Part shown: positions 33,971-44,860 of the stretch, piece by piece
How the letters are laid out: each line of letters begins with the position of its first letter
Position numbering within the stretch: the first letter of the stretch is position 1
Assembly (NCBI RefSeq): GCF_003955665.1
Contig: NZ_RXHU01000015.1
Span: 186,001-250,000 of the forward strand
From: Paenibacillus whitsoniae
GTDB taxonomy: Bacteria; Bacillota; Bacilli; Paenibacillales; NBRC-103111
Direction of reading: 5' to 3'
DNA: 64,000 nucleotides
Made by a program: the position numbers and the translations under genes
Notes under the pieces: model-generated
Seen by the model: the letters and a program-made list of their open reading frames with translations, nothing else
Told to the model about the DNA's origin: nothing
Databases searched by the model: none

Positions 33971-36226
33971 CTAATCCGCATTCACTTTGCGATATTCCCC
34001 CGGCGGAACCCCAGTGTATTTCTTAAATGTGCGAATAAAGGCATTCACGCTGTAATAGCCCACCATGGAGGCAATATCTAACACCTTTAAATCCGTCGTG
34101 GCTAATAATTCTTGTGCCTTTCGCATACGAACGTTGCTGATATAATCACTGAAGTTAACGCCTTTCTTATTTTTAAAATAGCTCGATAAATACGTCCCTG
34201 TAATGCCAAGCTTGTCGGCTACGACCTCCAGCGTAATATCGTCGCCAAGATGGGAATTGATATAGTCCGTAGCAAAATCAATGATCGGGTCCGATTCCTC
34301 AGACTTCTTGCGAATAAAGGCCAATTCCATTTGCAGAAACCATTCGAGATAGCGCTCCATTTGCTCCAGTGTAAAACATTCGCGCACACTCTCGTACGGG
34401 GACGTCTGCGAGATCTCGGCAAATTCCCTCCCTCCGATATGTTTCCCGGAAGCAAGATGAACCTTCCGAATGACTTCTCTGGCATATTCATGCAGATGCT
34501 GCAGCGATGCCCCCTTCCGATCCAACTGGTGGAGACGCCGTTTGACAATCTGAATGATTTCCGAAGCGTTGCCCTTGTCCAAGTTGGCATAAAACACGCG
34601 CTCCTCTTCTTGATCAAAATATACCGGATCTTTCGGCACGACCTCCGTCATAATTTGCGTATCGTCGCCGGGACGCCGTCCGCGTAATAGGTGAAGAATC
34701 TGATTGTACGCAGCAGAAAATTTAGAAGAGTCCCCATACCTGTCGCTAACTGAAATCGTTACGAGACAATACTCCCGGTCCAGATCAAATACCTGCTTCC
34801 ATCTCCGCAAGAAAAAATCTACGTGTGCAGGCCCCTCCTCCTCAAGAAAGATGAGCGATAAAATAATATCGTTCTCGATCTGGAACGTGACCGATTCCTC
34901 AAAGGCTCCCGTCAAATCCGCATGAATAAACTCTTTGAATAAGTTGGCTGCCTTGTCCTGTGCGATGTCCATTTCGGTTTGCAACCGTGATCTGAACAAC
35001 AACTGAAAACCGAGCAGAATAAACGGCTTATCAATATCCGGCGGAATACTGGCTTCCTTCGCATAACCGCGAATATTTTTAAATTTATTCGTGTAGGCGT
35101 AATGTTTTAGCAATGAACTCTGACGATCCAAATCCTGGTGAATAACAAGATTCGTACGGATTAAATCATTTATTTTTTCGCTAATTAGGTTAAATTCTTT
35201 GATTTGACTTTGCTGCGGAATAGCGGTGTTCCGCTGTCCGATCGATTCTATGATTTTACGAATCGGGTTATTCAGACGCATGCTAAAAAAAATGGAAGCA
35301 GCAACGCTCAGCAACAGGGATACAACCAGAATGGAAGCCAGAATGAGATTTAATCGTGAGATTTGCGAGTCAATATTCGCGGTTGGAATGACATTCACGT
35401 AAGTAAATCCACTTAGCGCGCCTTTTTGATAAAAGATGTACTGCGCCCCTGCTTTCATGTACCCTTTATTCGACTCCAAGGAAGGAAGGGATATCGCAAA
35501 TGAACGATCGGAAGTATAGATCACGGCCTTCTTTTCATTTAAAATCAAGAGTTTATTACCCGGCGAGGCGTTCTTATAAAATTCCTCCACCATTTTGTCG
35601 TTGTCCAAAAGGGCAATGATCGCAATGTTCTTATTGTCGCTGCTAAATAGAAGCGGCATTACGTTTGGGCTGTTTTTTTGCACATCCATCGCTTTAAGCG
35701 AAAACTCGGAAGACGGATACATGGTGAAACCGTTGTCTCTCCTAATTTCTTGCTGCCAAAATTCGTAGTTGTAGGTCGGATTAGCATAGAACTTATCAAA
35801 CATATCATGCAGAGAAGCGGACCCGTCTTTATCAATTGCCAAATCGAGACGATTCAGCACGAAAATCATATTGTGCAGGTACAAGGACGGATTCGTTAAA
35901 TACGCCTGCAGTTCGTTGCGCAGTTGGGTAACCGCCACATAATCGATGCCACGTACTTTATTCCAATTGACAATACTGGCATTTACTTTTAAATATTGGG
36001 TAAACGTAAAGTTCTTAATCGTGCGGATCTGATCTTCATAATGCTTGACGGTCGTATCCGTGACAACGGTGTTGTTCTCAATCAATTTCCCTTCCAGATT
36101 GGAACGAAAAAACGCATACGAAACAAAGTTAAAGGAAACCGGCAGCAAAATAATAACAATAAAGCTGATCAACAGCTTGAAGAATAAAGAACCTGCCTTC
36201 TTTTGAAAAGGTCGTATACTGGCCAA
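33971..36226 (-). CDS. Membrane-anchored AraC-family regulator (YesS-like)
   Basis: A 751-residue one-component regulator. Helices at about 15-38 and 291-313 bracket an extracellular sensor. The C-terminal ~110 residues hold an AraC domain (ITLEVVADKLGITGTYLSSYFK, then a VNAFIRTFKK helix). Start is TTG 36226 with GAGGGGG about 8 bases upstream; the ATG at 36230 is out of frame. It resembles B. subtilis YesS in size and layout. It lies downstream of the lyase gene, separated by a terminator, and has its own promoter. Its target is probably one of the nearby polysaccharide loci; which one is not shown by position, since no gene is divergent from it. Confidence 0.86.
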   Translation of the reverse strand: MASIRPFQKKAGSLFFKLLISFIVIILLPVSFNFVSYAFFRSNLEGKLIENNTVVTDTTVKHYEDQIRTIKNFTFTQYLKVNASIVNWNKVRGIDYVAVTQLRNELQAYLTNPSLYLHNMIFVLNRLDLAIDKDGSASLHDMFDKFYANPTYNYEFWQQEIRRDNGFTMYPSSEFSLKAMDVQKNSPNVMPLLFSSDNKNIAIIALLDNDKMVEEFYKNASPGNKLLILNEKKAVIYTSDRSFAISLPSLESNKGYMKAGAQYIFYQKGALSGFTYVNVIPTANIDSQISRLNLILASILVVSLLLSVAASIFFSMRLNNPIRKIIESIGQRNTAIPQQSQIKEFNLISEKINDLIRTNLVIHQDLDRQSSLLKHYAYTNKFKNIRGYAKEASIPPDIDKPFILLGFQLLFRSRLQTEMDIAQDKAANLFKEFIHADLTGAFEESVTFQIENDIILSLIFLEEEGPAHVDFFLRRWKQVFDLDREYCLVTISVSDRYGDSSKFSAAYNQILHLLRGRRPGDDTQIMTEVVPKDPVYFDQEEERVFYANLDKGNASEIIQIVKRRLHQLDRKGASLQHLHEYAREVIRKVHLASGKHIGGREFAEISQTSPYESVRECFTLEQMERYLEWFLQMELAFIRKKSEESDPIIDFATDYINSHLGDDITLEVVADKLGITGTYLSSYFKNKKGVNFSDYISNVRMRKAQELLATTDLKVLDIASMVGYYSVNAFIRTFKKYTGVPPGEYRKVNAD

Positions 36227-36252
36227 TCATCGCGCCCCCTCTAGTTGCCCAG

Positions 36253-36261
36253 ATTATATCA
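36253..36261 (-). promoter_or_regulatory. Extended -10 promoter element for the YesS-like regulator
   Basis: On the minus strand TGATATAAT gives a perfect TATAAT with the extended TGn motif, 27 bp upstream of the TTG start. No good -35 hexamer is seen, as is usual with extended -10 promoters. Confidence 0.5.
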
Positions 36262-36349
36262 TGTTACCTATGAGTTTAGAACAAGCAGAGCCGAAGAGGA
36301 AATGTGCTGTTCTATCAAAAGTTAGCTGATGTTCACATCGATGGACGAC

Positions 36350-36395
36350 AAAAAGCCGCGCTCTCGAAAAATATCGAAAAGCGTGACTTTTCACC
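36350..36395 (-). terminator. Terminator after the multimodular lyase gene
   Basis: On the minus strand an AAAAGTCACGCTTTTCGA arm pairs imperfectly with TCGAGAGCGCGGCTTTT and ends in five T. It lies 15-60 bp after the lyase stop codon. Confidence 0.65.
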
Positions 36396-36409
36396 GTTAA
36401 TCTTTATGA

Positions 36410-39400
36410 TTAATTACTTGATGGACGATAGGGATTAACCTCTTTGATACTTGTGTAGACCCCTAGATTGGTGCCATGTCCAAGTATCCGCACGTACTTC
36501 GCGTTGACCGCCTGGAACGTATAGCTTTCATATTCAGCCGTCGTCCCGCTGCTCGTGCCCGAATATACATTTTGCCATATCGTGCCGTCTGTTGAGACTT
36601 GAATATCAAAGGTCGCCTGGCGTTGATGGCCCAAATACCAGGCAATATCCACTTGATTTACACTCTGAACAGCACCGAGATTCAACTGCAGCCACGGATA
36701 GCCTTGCGGATTGTCCGTCGTCACAAGTGAGGAATCCGCTTTCGCCGACCAGATCGTGTTCATGTTGTCATCAGCGCCATTGGCCGCGCCAAAATCCGTA
36801 CTCAGCACATTGCTTTCTGCTCCGGTTACCGTCAACAAGGAAGAATCCTCAATCGTGAGCGTATACGTGTTCGTGACCAGCCCATTTGCCGAAGTCACAT
36901 GAATGGTGGCGACTCCCGTCGCAGCACCGCTCCAATCCGTCTGCACGGTCGCATACTTGTCATGCTTGATGACGGAAACCGTAGCCTGCGGCTTCTTCGA
37001 AGACTTCGCCACCGTATAATCAAAGACGCCCGACGCAAAGCCTGGAATAAACTTCCCGTTTAATACGATCGCATCCAATGTCGCATCGTTGCCTGTCTGA
37101 CCGCTGCCCGAGCCTGGCACCTCTTGAACGGCAGCCGTCGCCAGATTCAGCGACACCGCGGTTCCTTCGGATTCAAAGGTCCATACATCCCCTTGCTGCG
37201 ACAGCGTGACGTTCTTCGGAATGCTTTCCGCATCCGACCAGGAAAAGGCTGCCGCATTGACCCAATGGGTTTGCGTGGTATTGATCAACCGAAATGCCTG
37301 GCGGTCCATATTGCTTTCATCGGTGACATAAGGAACAGTGGACACACTGGAGACCACGTTGGTTCCGGTCAATTCTTTGTATCTGAGATTGGCCGTAGCA
37401 CTCGTTGTCAAATAGCTGCCATCGCCCAGCGATTGAATGTTCTGGCTTTCCGGGAAAAACCGCAGCTCCAGACTTTTCGGCTCATTGACTTCGATATCGT
37501 CCACGACCACGAGAATATCCGGCTTCATGTAGAGGAGATGGCGTTGATATTTCTGAAGACCAAGCCCACTGTCATATGCTTGCGCCGCATTCCCCAACAT
37601 ATAGTCGTAGACAGCCGTTGACACGGTTTTGACGATACTGGGCTCGGCATGCACACTTTGCAAAGGGATGTTATTCAAAAATTGGCTGCCCTCGCCTAAT
37701 TGTCCTTTTCCATCGACCAACAGTGTATTATGATTGGACGTCCGCTTATCCGCATACCCATCATCCCGAATTAACCATTCCCCCTCGCCGAAAATCATAA
37801 AATGATTGGCATCGGGATGCACATGGTCCACGCCCCAGTTATCGAACGTTTCCGACTGGTTCATATGGAGCGCTTTATGACCGATGGATGGGCCGCTTTT
37901 GAACGCGACGACGGATTCATCTCCCGACCAGTCGGATCTTGCAGACACGATGCCCAGATTATCGAAGAGATGCAAGGTCGGCAGGCTGCTTGCCGAAGCT
38001 TCCGGCACGGTCGGGTCATACCACCACAGATTGCCGTACTTCACATTGTCCGATTCGATATTGGCACGATCAATCTCGCCTGCGAGCCCTTGCGCGAGTC
38101 CATCCCCGTATTTGCCGGCGAGCAATCGCAGCGACATATCCGGCCCATACCAGTTCACATTGGCGTCATCGCCAAAATTCAGATGGTTGACGTCGGGTTT
38201 CCAGCTGTTCTTCGGCAGTTGCATGTAGGTGGCGTATGTCGAAGCTTGCTCCAGCCACGTATTGTCCGTATAGATGTCCACACCCATAAATTTCTGGGCA
38301 AGCTCGCCATACTTCAACAAGTATTCAAGGCCGTACTGCCAATACGGGTAGCCCTCCTGACTCGCTCCATCATCCGACAAAGCCTGCAGGACGTTATCGA
38401 ATTTGCCTATCGTGTATTGCAGCCAAGGCAGTGTATCGCCGCCGGTTTCATAAAGCGCAATGCCTGCCGCTGTCAGTCCGCCCAGACTTACCCACATATG
38501 GTTCTGCAAGTAGGCTTCCGTCCAGTAGATATTGTATGTCGCGCCTTCGAAAGGCTGTCCGCTTGCCTTGAGATACATTTCATTGCCGCGCGTTTCCAAC
38601 GTTTGTTTAATGGCGTTTCTTGTCGGCACATCCAGATCGTTATACAGCCAATCATAGACGATGGCAAGACTTAATAATTGATGTCCCGCCGCCAGATCCG
38701 TATTCTGGAGAGCGCCCCTTCCCCACGAGGTGTAGCCAACGGAGGCAAGTGCGTACGTCTTGGCGGCGGTATAATATTTGCTATCTCCGTCGATTAGATA
38801 GGCCAAGGCCAGATAGATCGTATGATCCGCCGTGTCTCTTTGCCACGAGTCTCCCTCGTAGGTATCCGTGGAACTTAGCACAGGCGGGATACTCACAAAA
38901 GCATCCGCTTTCGCTTTAATTTCCTGCCACAGGTCCGCATGGGTTCCGCCTGGCAGAATCGCGGTTTTCAGTTGGTTGACTTTCGCCTGGTCAAGGAATA
39001 GACTCGGGTGCACATTGGCATAAGGTGCTAAAGCAGTCGCCAAGGGCTGTATACTGACGTTGACCGTTGCATAAGCGGAGCTGCCGTGATGATCGGTGAC
39101 CCCGATATAAAACCGGTCGGACGCACCGCTTCCCGGATGGGCTTTATAGGTCCAGGTGCCATCGCTCTGCACCTTCAGCGTTCCATGATCAGGCTCCGCC
39201 AGCTTCGAGTACGTGAGCGCATGACTGCTCGAATCCGTAGCCGCAACCTGCCCGTTAACCGATCCGCCATACGTTGCGGTAACGGTGTAGTCAGGCACGG
39301 TGATGTCGGTATTTCCCCCGACCCGCACAAGACTTGCAGCTCGGAATCCGCCATCTTGAGCCGTGGCGGTGACACCGGCAATACCTTGGCTGATCGCTGT

Positions 39401-41119
39401 CACGATGCCGTTGCTTATGCTAGCAACGCTCGCATCCGAAGTCGTCCATGTCACCTGCTGGTTGCTCGCACTGACCGGCGCGATCGACGCGTTCAGCACG
39501 CTGCTTCCGCCAACCTGCAGGAATAACCGATCGGGGGTGACGCTGACTCCGCTGACGTAAACCCAGGGAATGACGCTTTCGCCGTCATACCAGGAGATCC
39601 CCGTGCCGAGATCCGGCATGTTTTCAATCCGCATTTTCACAGCTCCGGCCGGTGCCTGGACGATCTTCTCAACGTGCCGCCAGTCCTGGGTTCCTTGGAG
39701 ACCGCCAACATACACCATCGAACCGACGACGGAATTCGAACTGTTATAGAAGCCAATTCGGACTCGGGCTCCTTCCGTTGAAACCACATGATCCGTCTTG
39801 ATCCACCCTGAGAATTTATAATAACTCCCAGCAACAATGGAGGTAATTTCTCGCGCTACGCTGATTCTGCCGCCAGCGGCCGCATTAATTTTCAGGGATT
39901 TCCCGCCATCCTTGGCCGTCGAGCTATCCACGGTGGCTATGGGGCCAGCGGCATAATTCGTCAGCCCCCAGCCTTCGGGCAGTGAGCCGCCGGTCGGCAC
40001 CATGTCGAAGCTTCCATTTCGCAGCAGATTGCCGCCTTCAACGACGGTTGATGCGGTTTTATTGCCATCTACCGAAGTCACCGTTATCGTTGCGGTTCCT
40101 TGGCCTGCCACCACGACGTGGCCGCTGTCGTCCACCGTCGCAACGGCAGGATTTGAAGAAAGCCATGTGACGCGTTGATCATAAGCATTGAACGGCGATA
40201 CCGTGGACGTCAGCTCAAACTTGTCGGTGATGGCGCCGGTGAGGTGATCGGTATTTAGCGTCACCTGATTCACACTCACGCCTGTCTCCCCTACAGACAC
40301 ATAATATTGTGCACAAAAATCCCCCTCGTTCGTTGTCGCAGTAATCCTGGCTGTTCCATACCCGATTGCTGTTACGATCCCCCCGCTATTTACCGTGGCA
40401 ACGTTCGCATTCGACGAAGCCCACGTCATTTGTTGATTTGTCGCATTCGTTGGCGTGATCGACGCATGCAAAGCTAAGCTTTGGCCAATAGTCATCACCC
40501 CTGACGTCTGATCCAGCGTTATGCCCTGAACCGGATACACAGCAACCACGTTGACATCGTCATACCAAGTCACACCCGTGCCAGTATCCGGCATAAGCTC
40601 AACCGCTACTTTCGATGAACCCGCAGGCGCTTGCAGCGTTTTCCCCACAAGGCTCCAACTGTTGCTGCCTTTCAGTCCTGAGGTGTACACTAAGGAACCG
40701 ATTAAGGCATTGGCATTGTCATAAAATCCGATCCGAATACGCGCTCCTTCCAGGGAGGCCACATTTTCCGTTTGTATCCAAGCCGAAATATTGTAATATT
40801 GTCCAGCTGTAATAGAAGGGATCGTCTGGGCAAGACTCTTGCGCCCGCCAGCTGCTGCATCCACCTTAATGGCATGTGTCCCCTCATGATAAACAGCGCT
40901 GTCTACCGTGACGACAGGCCCTGCGGCATATTCCTTAATTGTCCAATTGGACGGATTGCCACCGGCCAGTTGCGTTTCAAAACCTGCATTCAACACCAGG
41001 TTACTGCCCTCCGCCTGTACGACTCCGCCCATGGGAAGAAGGAGCCACACGACCATGGCTGTGATTAGACAGTGCACAGTGAACCGGTATACATTGGGAT
41101 GTACACGTTTAGCTCTCAC
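36410..41119 (-). CDS. Giant secreted multimodular heparinase II/III-type polysaccharide lyase
   Basis: 1569 residues from GTG 41119, which has AAGGAGAG at correct spacing; an ATG 15 codons upstream lacks a ribosome site. Order: signal peptide 1-36; CBM4/9-like module 38-195; two Big_2 domains 196-362; a second CBM4/9-like module 363-521, clearly a duplicate of the first; Big_2 523-602; cadherin/VCBS-like domain 605-691; alpha-toroid ~700-1055; heparinase II/III beta-sandwich ~1056-1330 with [17 protein letters not shown] and [11 protein letters not shown]; cadherin-like beta-sandwich 1340-1423; F5/8-type (CBM32-like) domain 1430-1569. Such lyases cleave uronic-acid-containing glycans by beta-elimination. 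The visible His/Asn-rich strands fit the family, but I cannot name the substrate. It follows an Lpl-type transporter operon, so cut products probably enter by that route. Confidence 0.87.
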   Translation of the reverse strand: MRAKRVHPNVYRFTVHCLITAMVVWLLLPMGGVVQAEGSNLVLNAGFETQLAGGNPSNWTIKEYAAGPVVTVDSAVYHEGTHAIKVDAAAGGRKSLAQTIPSITAGQYYNISAWIQTENVASLEGARIRIGFYDNANALIGSLVYTSGLKGSNSWSLVGKTLQAPAGSSKVAVELMPDTGTGVTWYDDVNVVAVYPVQGITLDQTSGVMTIGQSLALHASITPTNATNQQMTWASSNANVATVNSGGIVTAIGYGTARITATTNEGDFCAQYYVSVGETGVSVNQVTLNTDHLTGAITDKFELTSTVSPFNAYDQRVTWLSSNPAVATVDDSGHVVVAGQGTATITVTSVDGNKTASTVVEGGNLLRNGSFDMVPTGGSLPEGWGLTNYAAGPIATVDSSTAKDGGKSLKINAAAGGRISVAREITSIVAGSYYKFSGWIKTDHVVSTEGARVRIGFYNSSNSVVGSMVYVGGLQGTQDWRHVEKIVQAPAGAVKMRIENMPDLGTGISWYDGESVIPWVYVSGVSVTPDRLFLQVGGSSVLNASIAPVSASNQQVTWTTSDASVASISNGIVTAISQGIAGVTATAQDGGFRAASLVRVGGNTDITVPDYTVTATYGGSVNGQVAATDSSSHALTYSKLAEPDHGTLKVQSDGTWTYKAHPGSGASDRFYIGVTDHHGSSAYATVNVSIQPLATALAPYANVHPSLFLDQAKVNQLKTAILPGGTHADLWQEIKAKADAFVSIPPVLSSTDTYEGDSWQRDTADHTIYLALAYLIDGDSKYYTAAKTYALASVGYTSWGRGALQNTDLAAGHQLLSLAIVYDWLYNDLDVPTRNAIKQTLETRGNEMYLKASGQPFEGATYNIYWTEAYLQNHMWVSLGGLTAAGIALYETGGDTLPWLQYTIGKFDNVLQALSDDGASQEGYPYWQYGLEYLLKYGELAQKFMGVDIYTDNTWLEQASTYATYMQLPKNSWKPDVNHLNFGDDANVNWYGPDMSLRLLAGKYGDGLAQGLAGEIDRANIESDNVKYGNLWWYDPTVPEASASSLPTLHLFDNLGIVSARSDWSGDESVVAFKSGPSIGHKALHMNQSETFDNWGVDHVHPDANHFMIFGEGEWLIRDDGYADKRTSNHNTLLVDGKGQLGEGSQFLNNIPLQSVHAEPSIVKTVSTAVYDYMLGNAAQAYDSGLGLQKYQRHLLYMKPDILVVVDDIEVNEPKSLELRFFPESQNIQSLGDGSYLTTSATANLRYKELTGTNVVSSVSTVPYVTDESNMDRQAFRLINTTQTHWVNAAAFSWSDAESIPKNVTLSQQGDVWTFESEGTAVSLNLATAAVQEVPGSGSGQTGNDATLDAIVLNGKFIPGFASGVFDYTVAKSSKKPQATVSVIKHDKYATVQTDWSGAATGVATIHVTSANGLVTNTYTLTIEDSSLLTVTGAESNVLSTDFGAANGADDNMNTIWSAKADSSLVTTDNPQGYPWLQLNLGAVQSVNQVDIAWYLGHQRQATFDIQVSTDGTIWQNVYSGTSSGTTAEYESYTFQAVNAKYVRILGHGTNLGVYTSIKEVNPYRPSSN

Positions 41120-41150
41120 GCAATCATCTCTCCTTATGAAATGAGTAAGA

Positions 41151-41202
41151 CCCGCATCGTGCAAGCGAGCGCGAATCAGTTGCGCGAAGACGCAGATGCG
41201 GG
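41151..41202 (-). other. Intercistronic stem-loop between binding-protein and lyase genes
   Basis: CCCGCATC (41151-41158) pairs with GATGCGGG (41195-41202), enclosing a second small hairpin with GCGC arms. It lacks a T-run. It probably lowers read-through into the lyase gene or protects the 3' end of the binding-protein message. Confidence 0.45.
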
Positions 41203-41236
41203 TTACGAGCTTAACTGCCTGTTTCCTAAAAGGGGC

Positions 41237-42790
41237 TTACTTGGCTTTCTCCGCCCGATCAAAAGCTGCCTGATACACATCAAGCGTTTTTTGAAGCCCC
41301 AGCTTCTTCAGTTCTTCTACATATTGGTCCCATTCGGCCAGACTTCTTTGGCCTACGATAAACTTGGATATATTTTCCTGAAAAGCATCGTTAACCGCTT
41401 TGCCCGTGATGGATAACGTATCCAGCTCCGCCTGCGTGTTCTTCGGCAGCGGGCTATACACATCCATATACTTGTCGGCCTCATCGTAAGCCGATTGCAA
41501 GCTAGGCGAAATGATGGATTTGTACGCATCAAAATCAAACCACGTATACGTACCGAGCGTCGTCAAGCCGTACTTGTTTGCTAACTCCGTCGCATTGGCA
41601 AATAAGCCAGGCTTGAATTTCTTTTTCCCATTTTCAACCGTAAAGGTTTCGCCTTCTTTGCCCCAGCTTGCCATCGTTTTGCCATCTTCACTGTAAAAGA
41701 AGTCCATCATTTTCATGATTTCTTTAATTTTTTTGGACTTGGCCGATACCATCAGCCCGCCATCGACGGCTTGCGTGTTCAGCAGCAGCGGCTTCGCTCC
41801 CGCGAAGCCCGCAGCAGGCGGCATGAAGGCAAGCGTAGAATCCGGATTCTCCTTGCGCATCGGCGTGTTGAAGAAGTCGATCCGAACGATATAATCGTTC
41901 GTTACAAAGCTTTTATTCGTGGAAATCATGTCCTGCCAACGTTTCGTGTCCACGGTAAGAAAGTCAGCCGGAATCAGACCTTCCGCATAAAACTTGTGCA
42001 GATATTCCACCATCTTCTTGTAATTAGGCTCAATCGGACCGAATTGGGCTTTGTTCGTTTTCTTGTCGAGATAGAACCCGCCATTCGTATCAAACGCAGG
42101 CGCCATGTTGCTCAGAATGTTTAAGCCGTTGCGGAAGACAAAAGGAGTGGAATCCGGGTACGTTTGCTTGAGCTGCTTTAAAACCTGATAAAACTCATCG
42201 TAGGTGGCTGGTGTTTTTAAGTTATTTTTCTGGAAAATATCCTGCCGATACAGCCAGCTCATGCCATTGGCTTTACCGTAGCCTTCATTCGGAAACACAT
42301 ACATTTTCCCATCCGACGCCAAGGACGCCTTCACATACGTCGGGTACTTTTCCATCCACTTTTTAAAATTAGGCATGATATCGGTGTAGTCGAGAATATT
42401 GGCGAATACTCCTTGAATGCCATACGTGTTGGCAATCGGCGTATAGCCGAAGGTAAGATCCGGCAATGACCCCGAGGCGACATTCAGCGTCGTGGTATCT
42501 TGCAGATTCCCTGAAGGAAGCTGAACATTCCACGTAGCACCGGTCTTCTCCTCGAGATATTTCCAGAACGGCCAATCCTTGTTGTACGGCCAGCTTGCAT
42601 TCGTCTCCAGCAGCGCCGTGAACGTATTCTTTTCGACGGGTTTACTTGCCTCTGCCGTACTTCCCGGACTGGACTGCGGCTTTCCGCTGCTGCCAGGCGT
42701 CGTGCTCTCCGTGCCTGATTTGTTCGTGCACCCAGCCAGCACCGTAATGGCTAAAGCAATATGCAATGCGACCAACCCTGCTTTTTTCAT
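41237..42790 (-). CDS. Extracellular carbohydrate-binding lipoprotein (LplA-type)
   Basis: 517 residues with a lipoprotein signal (lipobox LAGC, Cys 21) and a Ser/Gly/Pro linker. The mature domain begins FTALLETNASWPYNKDWPFWKYLEE, typical of LplA-group proteins that serve oligosaccharide transporters in Paenibacillaceae. It is the third gene of the operon 44629 to 41237 and cooperates with both permeases encoded upstream. The lyase gene follows, so the ligand may be an unsaturated oligosaccharide released by it; that link is inferred. Confidence 0.88.
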   Translation of the reverse strand: MKKAGLVALHIALAITVLAGCTNKSGTESTTPGSSGKPQSSPGSTAEASKPVEKNTFTALLETNASWPYNKDWPFWKYLEEKTGATWNVQLPSGNLQDTTTLNVASGSLPDLTFGYTPIANTYGIQGVFANILDYTDIMPNFKKWMEKYPTYVKASLASDGKMYVFPNEGYGKANGMSWLYRQDIFQKNNLKTPATYDEFYQVLKQLKQTYPDSTPFVFRNGLNILSNMAPAFDTNGGFYLDKKTNKAQFGPIEPNYKKMVEYLHKFYAEGLIPADFLTVDTKRWQDMISTNKSFVTNDYIVRIDFFNTPMRKENPDSTLAFMPPAAGFAGAKPLLLNTQAVDGGLMVSAKSKKIKEIMKMMDFFYSEDGKTMASWGKEGETFTVENGKKKFKPGLFANATELANKYGLTTLGTYTWFDFDAYKSIISPSLQSAYDEADKYMDVYSPLPKNTQAELDTLSITGKAVNDAFQENISKFIVGQRSLAEWDQYVEELKKLGLQKTLDVYQAAFDRAEKAK

Positions 42791-42843
42791 TCAACAACGT
42801 CCCCTTTATAACCAATTGATGTCAACCAGCGTATGTGCAGCGA

Positions 42844-43704
42844 CTAGCCTTTAATCGAGCCTACCATGACCCCTTTGTCGAAATATTTCTGTACAAACGG
42901 ATACAGCAGCAGAATCGGCAGGGTCGATACCATCAGAACCGCGTATTTCAGCGACTCGGAAACAATGGCATCGCCTTGAGAGCTGGTGGCCTCAGAAGCC
43001 ATCTGCCCGGCCAGCATAATATTGCGTAAAACAACGGATAACGGGAACAAGTTCACATCTCTGAGATATAACAGCGGTGTAAAGAAATCGTTCCACAGGC
43101 CAACGGCCGTAAACAAGCCAATGGCGCTAAATACAGCCTTGGACATTGGGAATACAATCCGTACGGCAATTCCAATCTCGTTCAAGCCGTCCATCTTTCC
43201 CGACTCTTCCAATTCCTTCGGGATGCCTCTGAAAAAAGAGCACATCACGAGCAGATTCCAGGAATTCACCGCATTCGGGAGGACCATAGCCCATACGGTA
43301 TCCATGAGCCCGTAGGATTTCACGACAAGAAAGGTCGGGATCATCCCACCGCTGAAGAATAACGTAATGACCACCATGATGGTAAACCCTTTGGCAAACA
43401 CCATCTCTTTTTTCGTAATCGCATAAGCGCCGAAAGCCGTGATCGTTAACGAAATCGCCGTTCCCAGCACCGTATACAGGATGGTATTCAGATAACCTTG
43501 CATGATGCGAGGATCATCGAAAACCAGCTTATACATAGCCAGATTGAACCCCTTGGGGTACCACGTCACCGCGCCTTTCATGACAAACGTACTTTCACTC
43601 AAGGAAACCGCCAGCATGTAAAGAAAGGGATAGAGCGTGATCACAACCACACCAAGCATCAGAAAGAAGTTGAGGACAGAAAATAGAGTGATTCTTTGCT
43701 TCAT
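42844..43704 (-). CDS. Carbohydrate ABC transporter permease (LplC/YtcP-type)
   Basis: 286 residues, six predicted helices, coupling loop ESGKMDGLN and the subfamily C-terminus DKGVMVGSIKG. Here Gly and Leu replace the usual Ala/Ala and Ala of the EAA signature, a mild departure. It begins 13 bp after the partner permease gene and lies 53 bp before the binding-protein gene. Confidence 0.9.
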   Translation of the reverse strand: MKQRITLFSVLNFFLMLGVVVITLYPFLYMLAVSLSESTFVMKGAVTWYPKGFNLAMYKLVFDDPRIMQGYLNTILYTVLGTAISLTITAFGAYAITKKEMVFAKGFTIMVVITLFFSGGMIPTFLVVKSYGLMDTVWAMVLPNAVNSWNLLVMCSFFRGIPKELEESGKMDGLNEIGIAVRIVFPMSKAVFSAIGLFTAVGLWNDFFTPLLYLRDVNLFPLSVVLRNIMLAGQMASEATSSQGDAIVSESLKYAVLMVSTLPILLLYPFVQKYFDKGVMVGSIKG

Positions 43705-43717
43705 ACTGAATTCCCTT

Positions 43718-44629
43718 CTACCATAGGCTCGTTTGCGTAAATTTGCGGCTCATGTAATTGGTGACCAGAAGAAACACCAAACTAATGACGGATGCAAACA
43801 ACCCCACCGCAGAGGCGTAGCTATATTGCCCGCCGATAAGCCCCATCTTATACACATTGGTGCTAAGAATCTCCGCCGTTTTCAAATTGATCGGATTCGT
43901 CAACAGGAATACTTTTTCAAAACCGACTTGCGTAATGTTGCCTACATTGAGAATAAACAGCGTGACTATCGCAGGCGCAATGCCCGGCAAGGTGACATGC
44001 CACATCTTCCGCCACCGCGAAGCGCCGTCCATTTCCGCTGCTTCATACAAGGTTGGATCGATTGCCGATAAGGCTGCTAGATAGATGATCGATCCCCAGC
44101 CAAAGTTTTGCCATACGCCGGAGGTGACATAAATCGTTCGAAATAGTCCTGGCTCCATCATGAAATTGATCGGCGGATAGCCCAGCGATTGGATGATGTG
44201 ATTAATCAACCCGCCAGAAGGCGTCAGAAACGTGACAATCATCCCGACGACGACGACATTGGAAATAAAATGCGGCAAATAGCTGACCGTTTGCACAAAT
44301 TGTTTGAACAACCGATTCTTCACTTCGTTGAGCAGCAGCGCCAGCAGAATCGGCGGCGCAAAACCAAATACTAAGGCGTACACCCCTAATAAGAACGTGT
44401 TCTGGATCAGCTTAAGCGCGTTCCCATCCTGAAGAAACATGAGGTAGTATTTGAGTCCCACCCACTCACTTGCCCAGATGCCTTTGACTAAGTTGTAATT
44501 CTTAAAGCTGATGACGATTCCGAGCATTGGCGCGTATTGAAAGAAAATATAGTACAACAAACAAGGCAAGAACATGAGAAGCACATATTTTCCTTTGTCT
44601 ACGCTTCGGAATAAGCTTGGCTTGATCAT
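43718..44629 (-). CDS. Carbohydrate ABC transporter permease (LplB/YteP-type)
   Basis: 303 residues, six predicted helices, coupling loop EAAEMDGAS near residue 200, ending in SRKFTQTSLW as in the LplB group. It heads the transporter operon. AAAGGAGGGG lies 9 bases before the ATG at 44629. A TATGAT hexamer on the minus strand at 44690-44685 is a possible -10, without a convincing -35, as expected for an activator-dependent promoter. Confidence 0.9.
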   Translation of the reverse strand: MIKPSLFRSVDKGKYVLLMFLPCLLYYIFFQYAPMLGIVISFKNYNLVKGIWASEWVGLKYYLMFLQDGNALKLIQNTFLLGVYALVFGFAPPILLALLLNEVKNRLFKQFVQTVSYLPHFISNVVVVGMIVTFLTPSGGLINHIIQSLGYPPINFMMEPGLFRTIYVTSGVWQNFGWGSIIYLAALSAIDPTLYEAAEMDGASRWRKMWHVTLPGIAPAIVTLFILNVGNITQVGFEKVFLLTNPINLKTAEILSTNVYKMGLIGGQYSYASAVGLFASVISLVFLLVTNYMSRKFTQTSLW

Positions 44630-44811
44630 GCGAATTTCCCCTCCTTTCCTGCAAATGACTTGTCATCCCTGAACTCACGCCCTGATCATAGCAACCTCTC
44701 GCCGGTCTGAAAATGGCTCGTTTTTATAGTCATTGCCTCCTCCCCAGCCGACATTAAAAACAGCGCATTATCCAAAGCGCTGCACATTGTCAGCAGGACC
44801 CTGAACAGGGA

Positions 44812-44839
44812 AAAACCGCCATGCAACCATGGCGGTTTT
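44812..44839. terminator. Bidirectional terminator
   Basis: A perfect 12-bp stem (AAAACCGCCATG with CATGGCGGTTTT) and a 4-base loop, with T-runs on either side. It ends the oxidoreductase operon (stop at 44861) and insulates the transporter operon. Confidence 0.9.
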
Positions 44840-44860
44840 CCTTTTCAATGCTCTACAGCC

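Noticed and set aside
36226-36230. ATG at 36230 as start of the YesS-like regulator
   Set aside because: It is out of frame with the protein; the in-frame TTG at 36226 has a well-placed GAGGGGG.
37802-38674. 290-codon plus-strand frame opposite the lyase gene
   Set aside because: Overlaps the lyase catalytic domain antisense and shows no recognisable motif or start signal.
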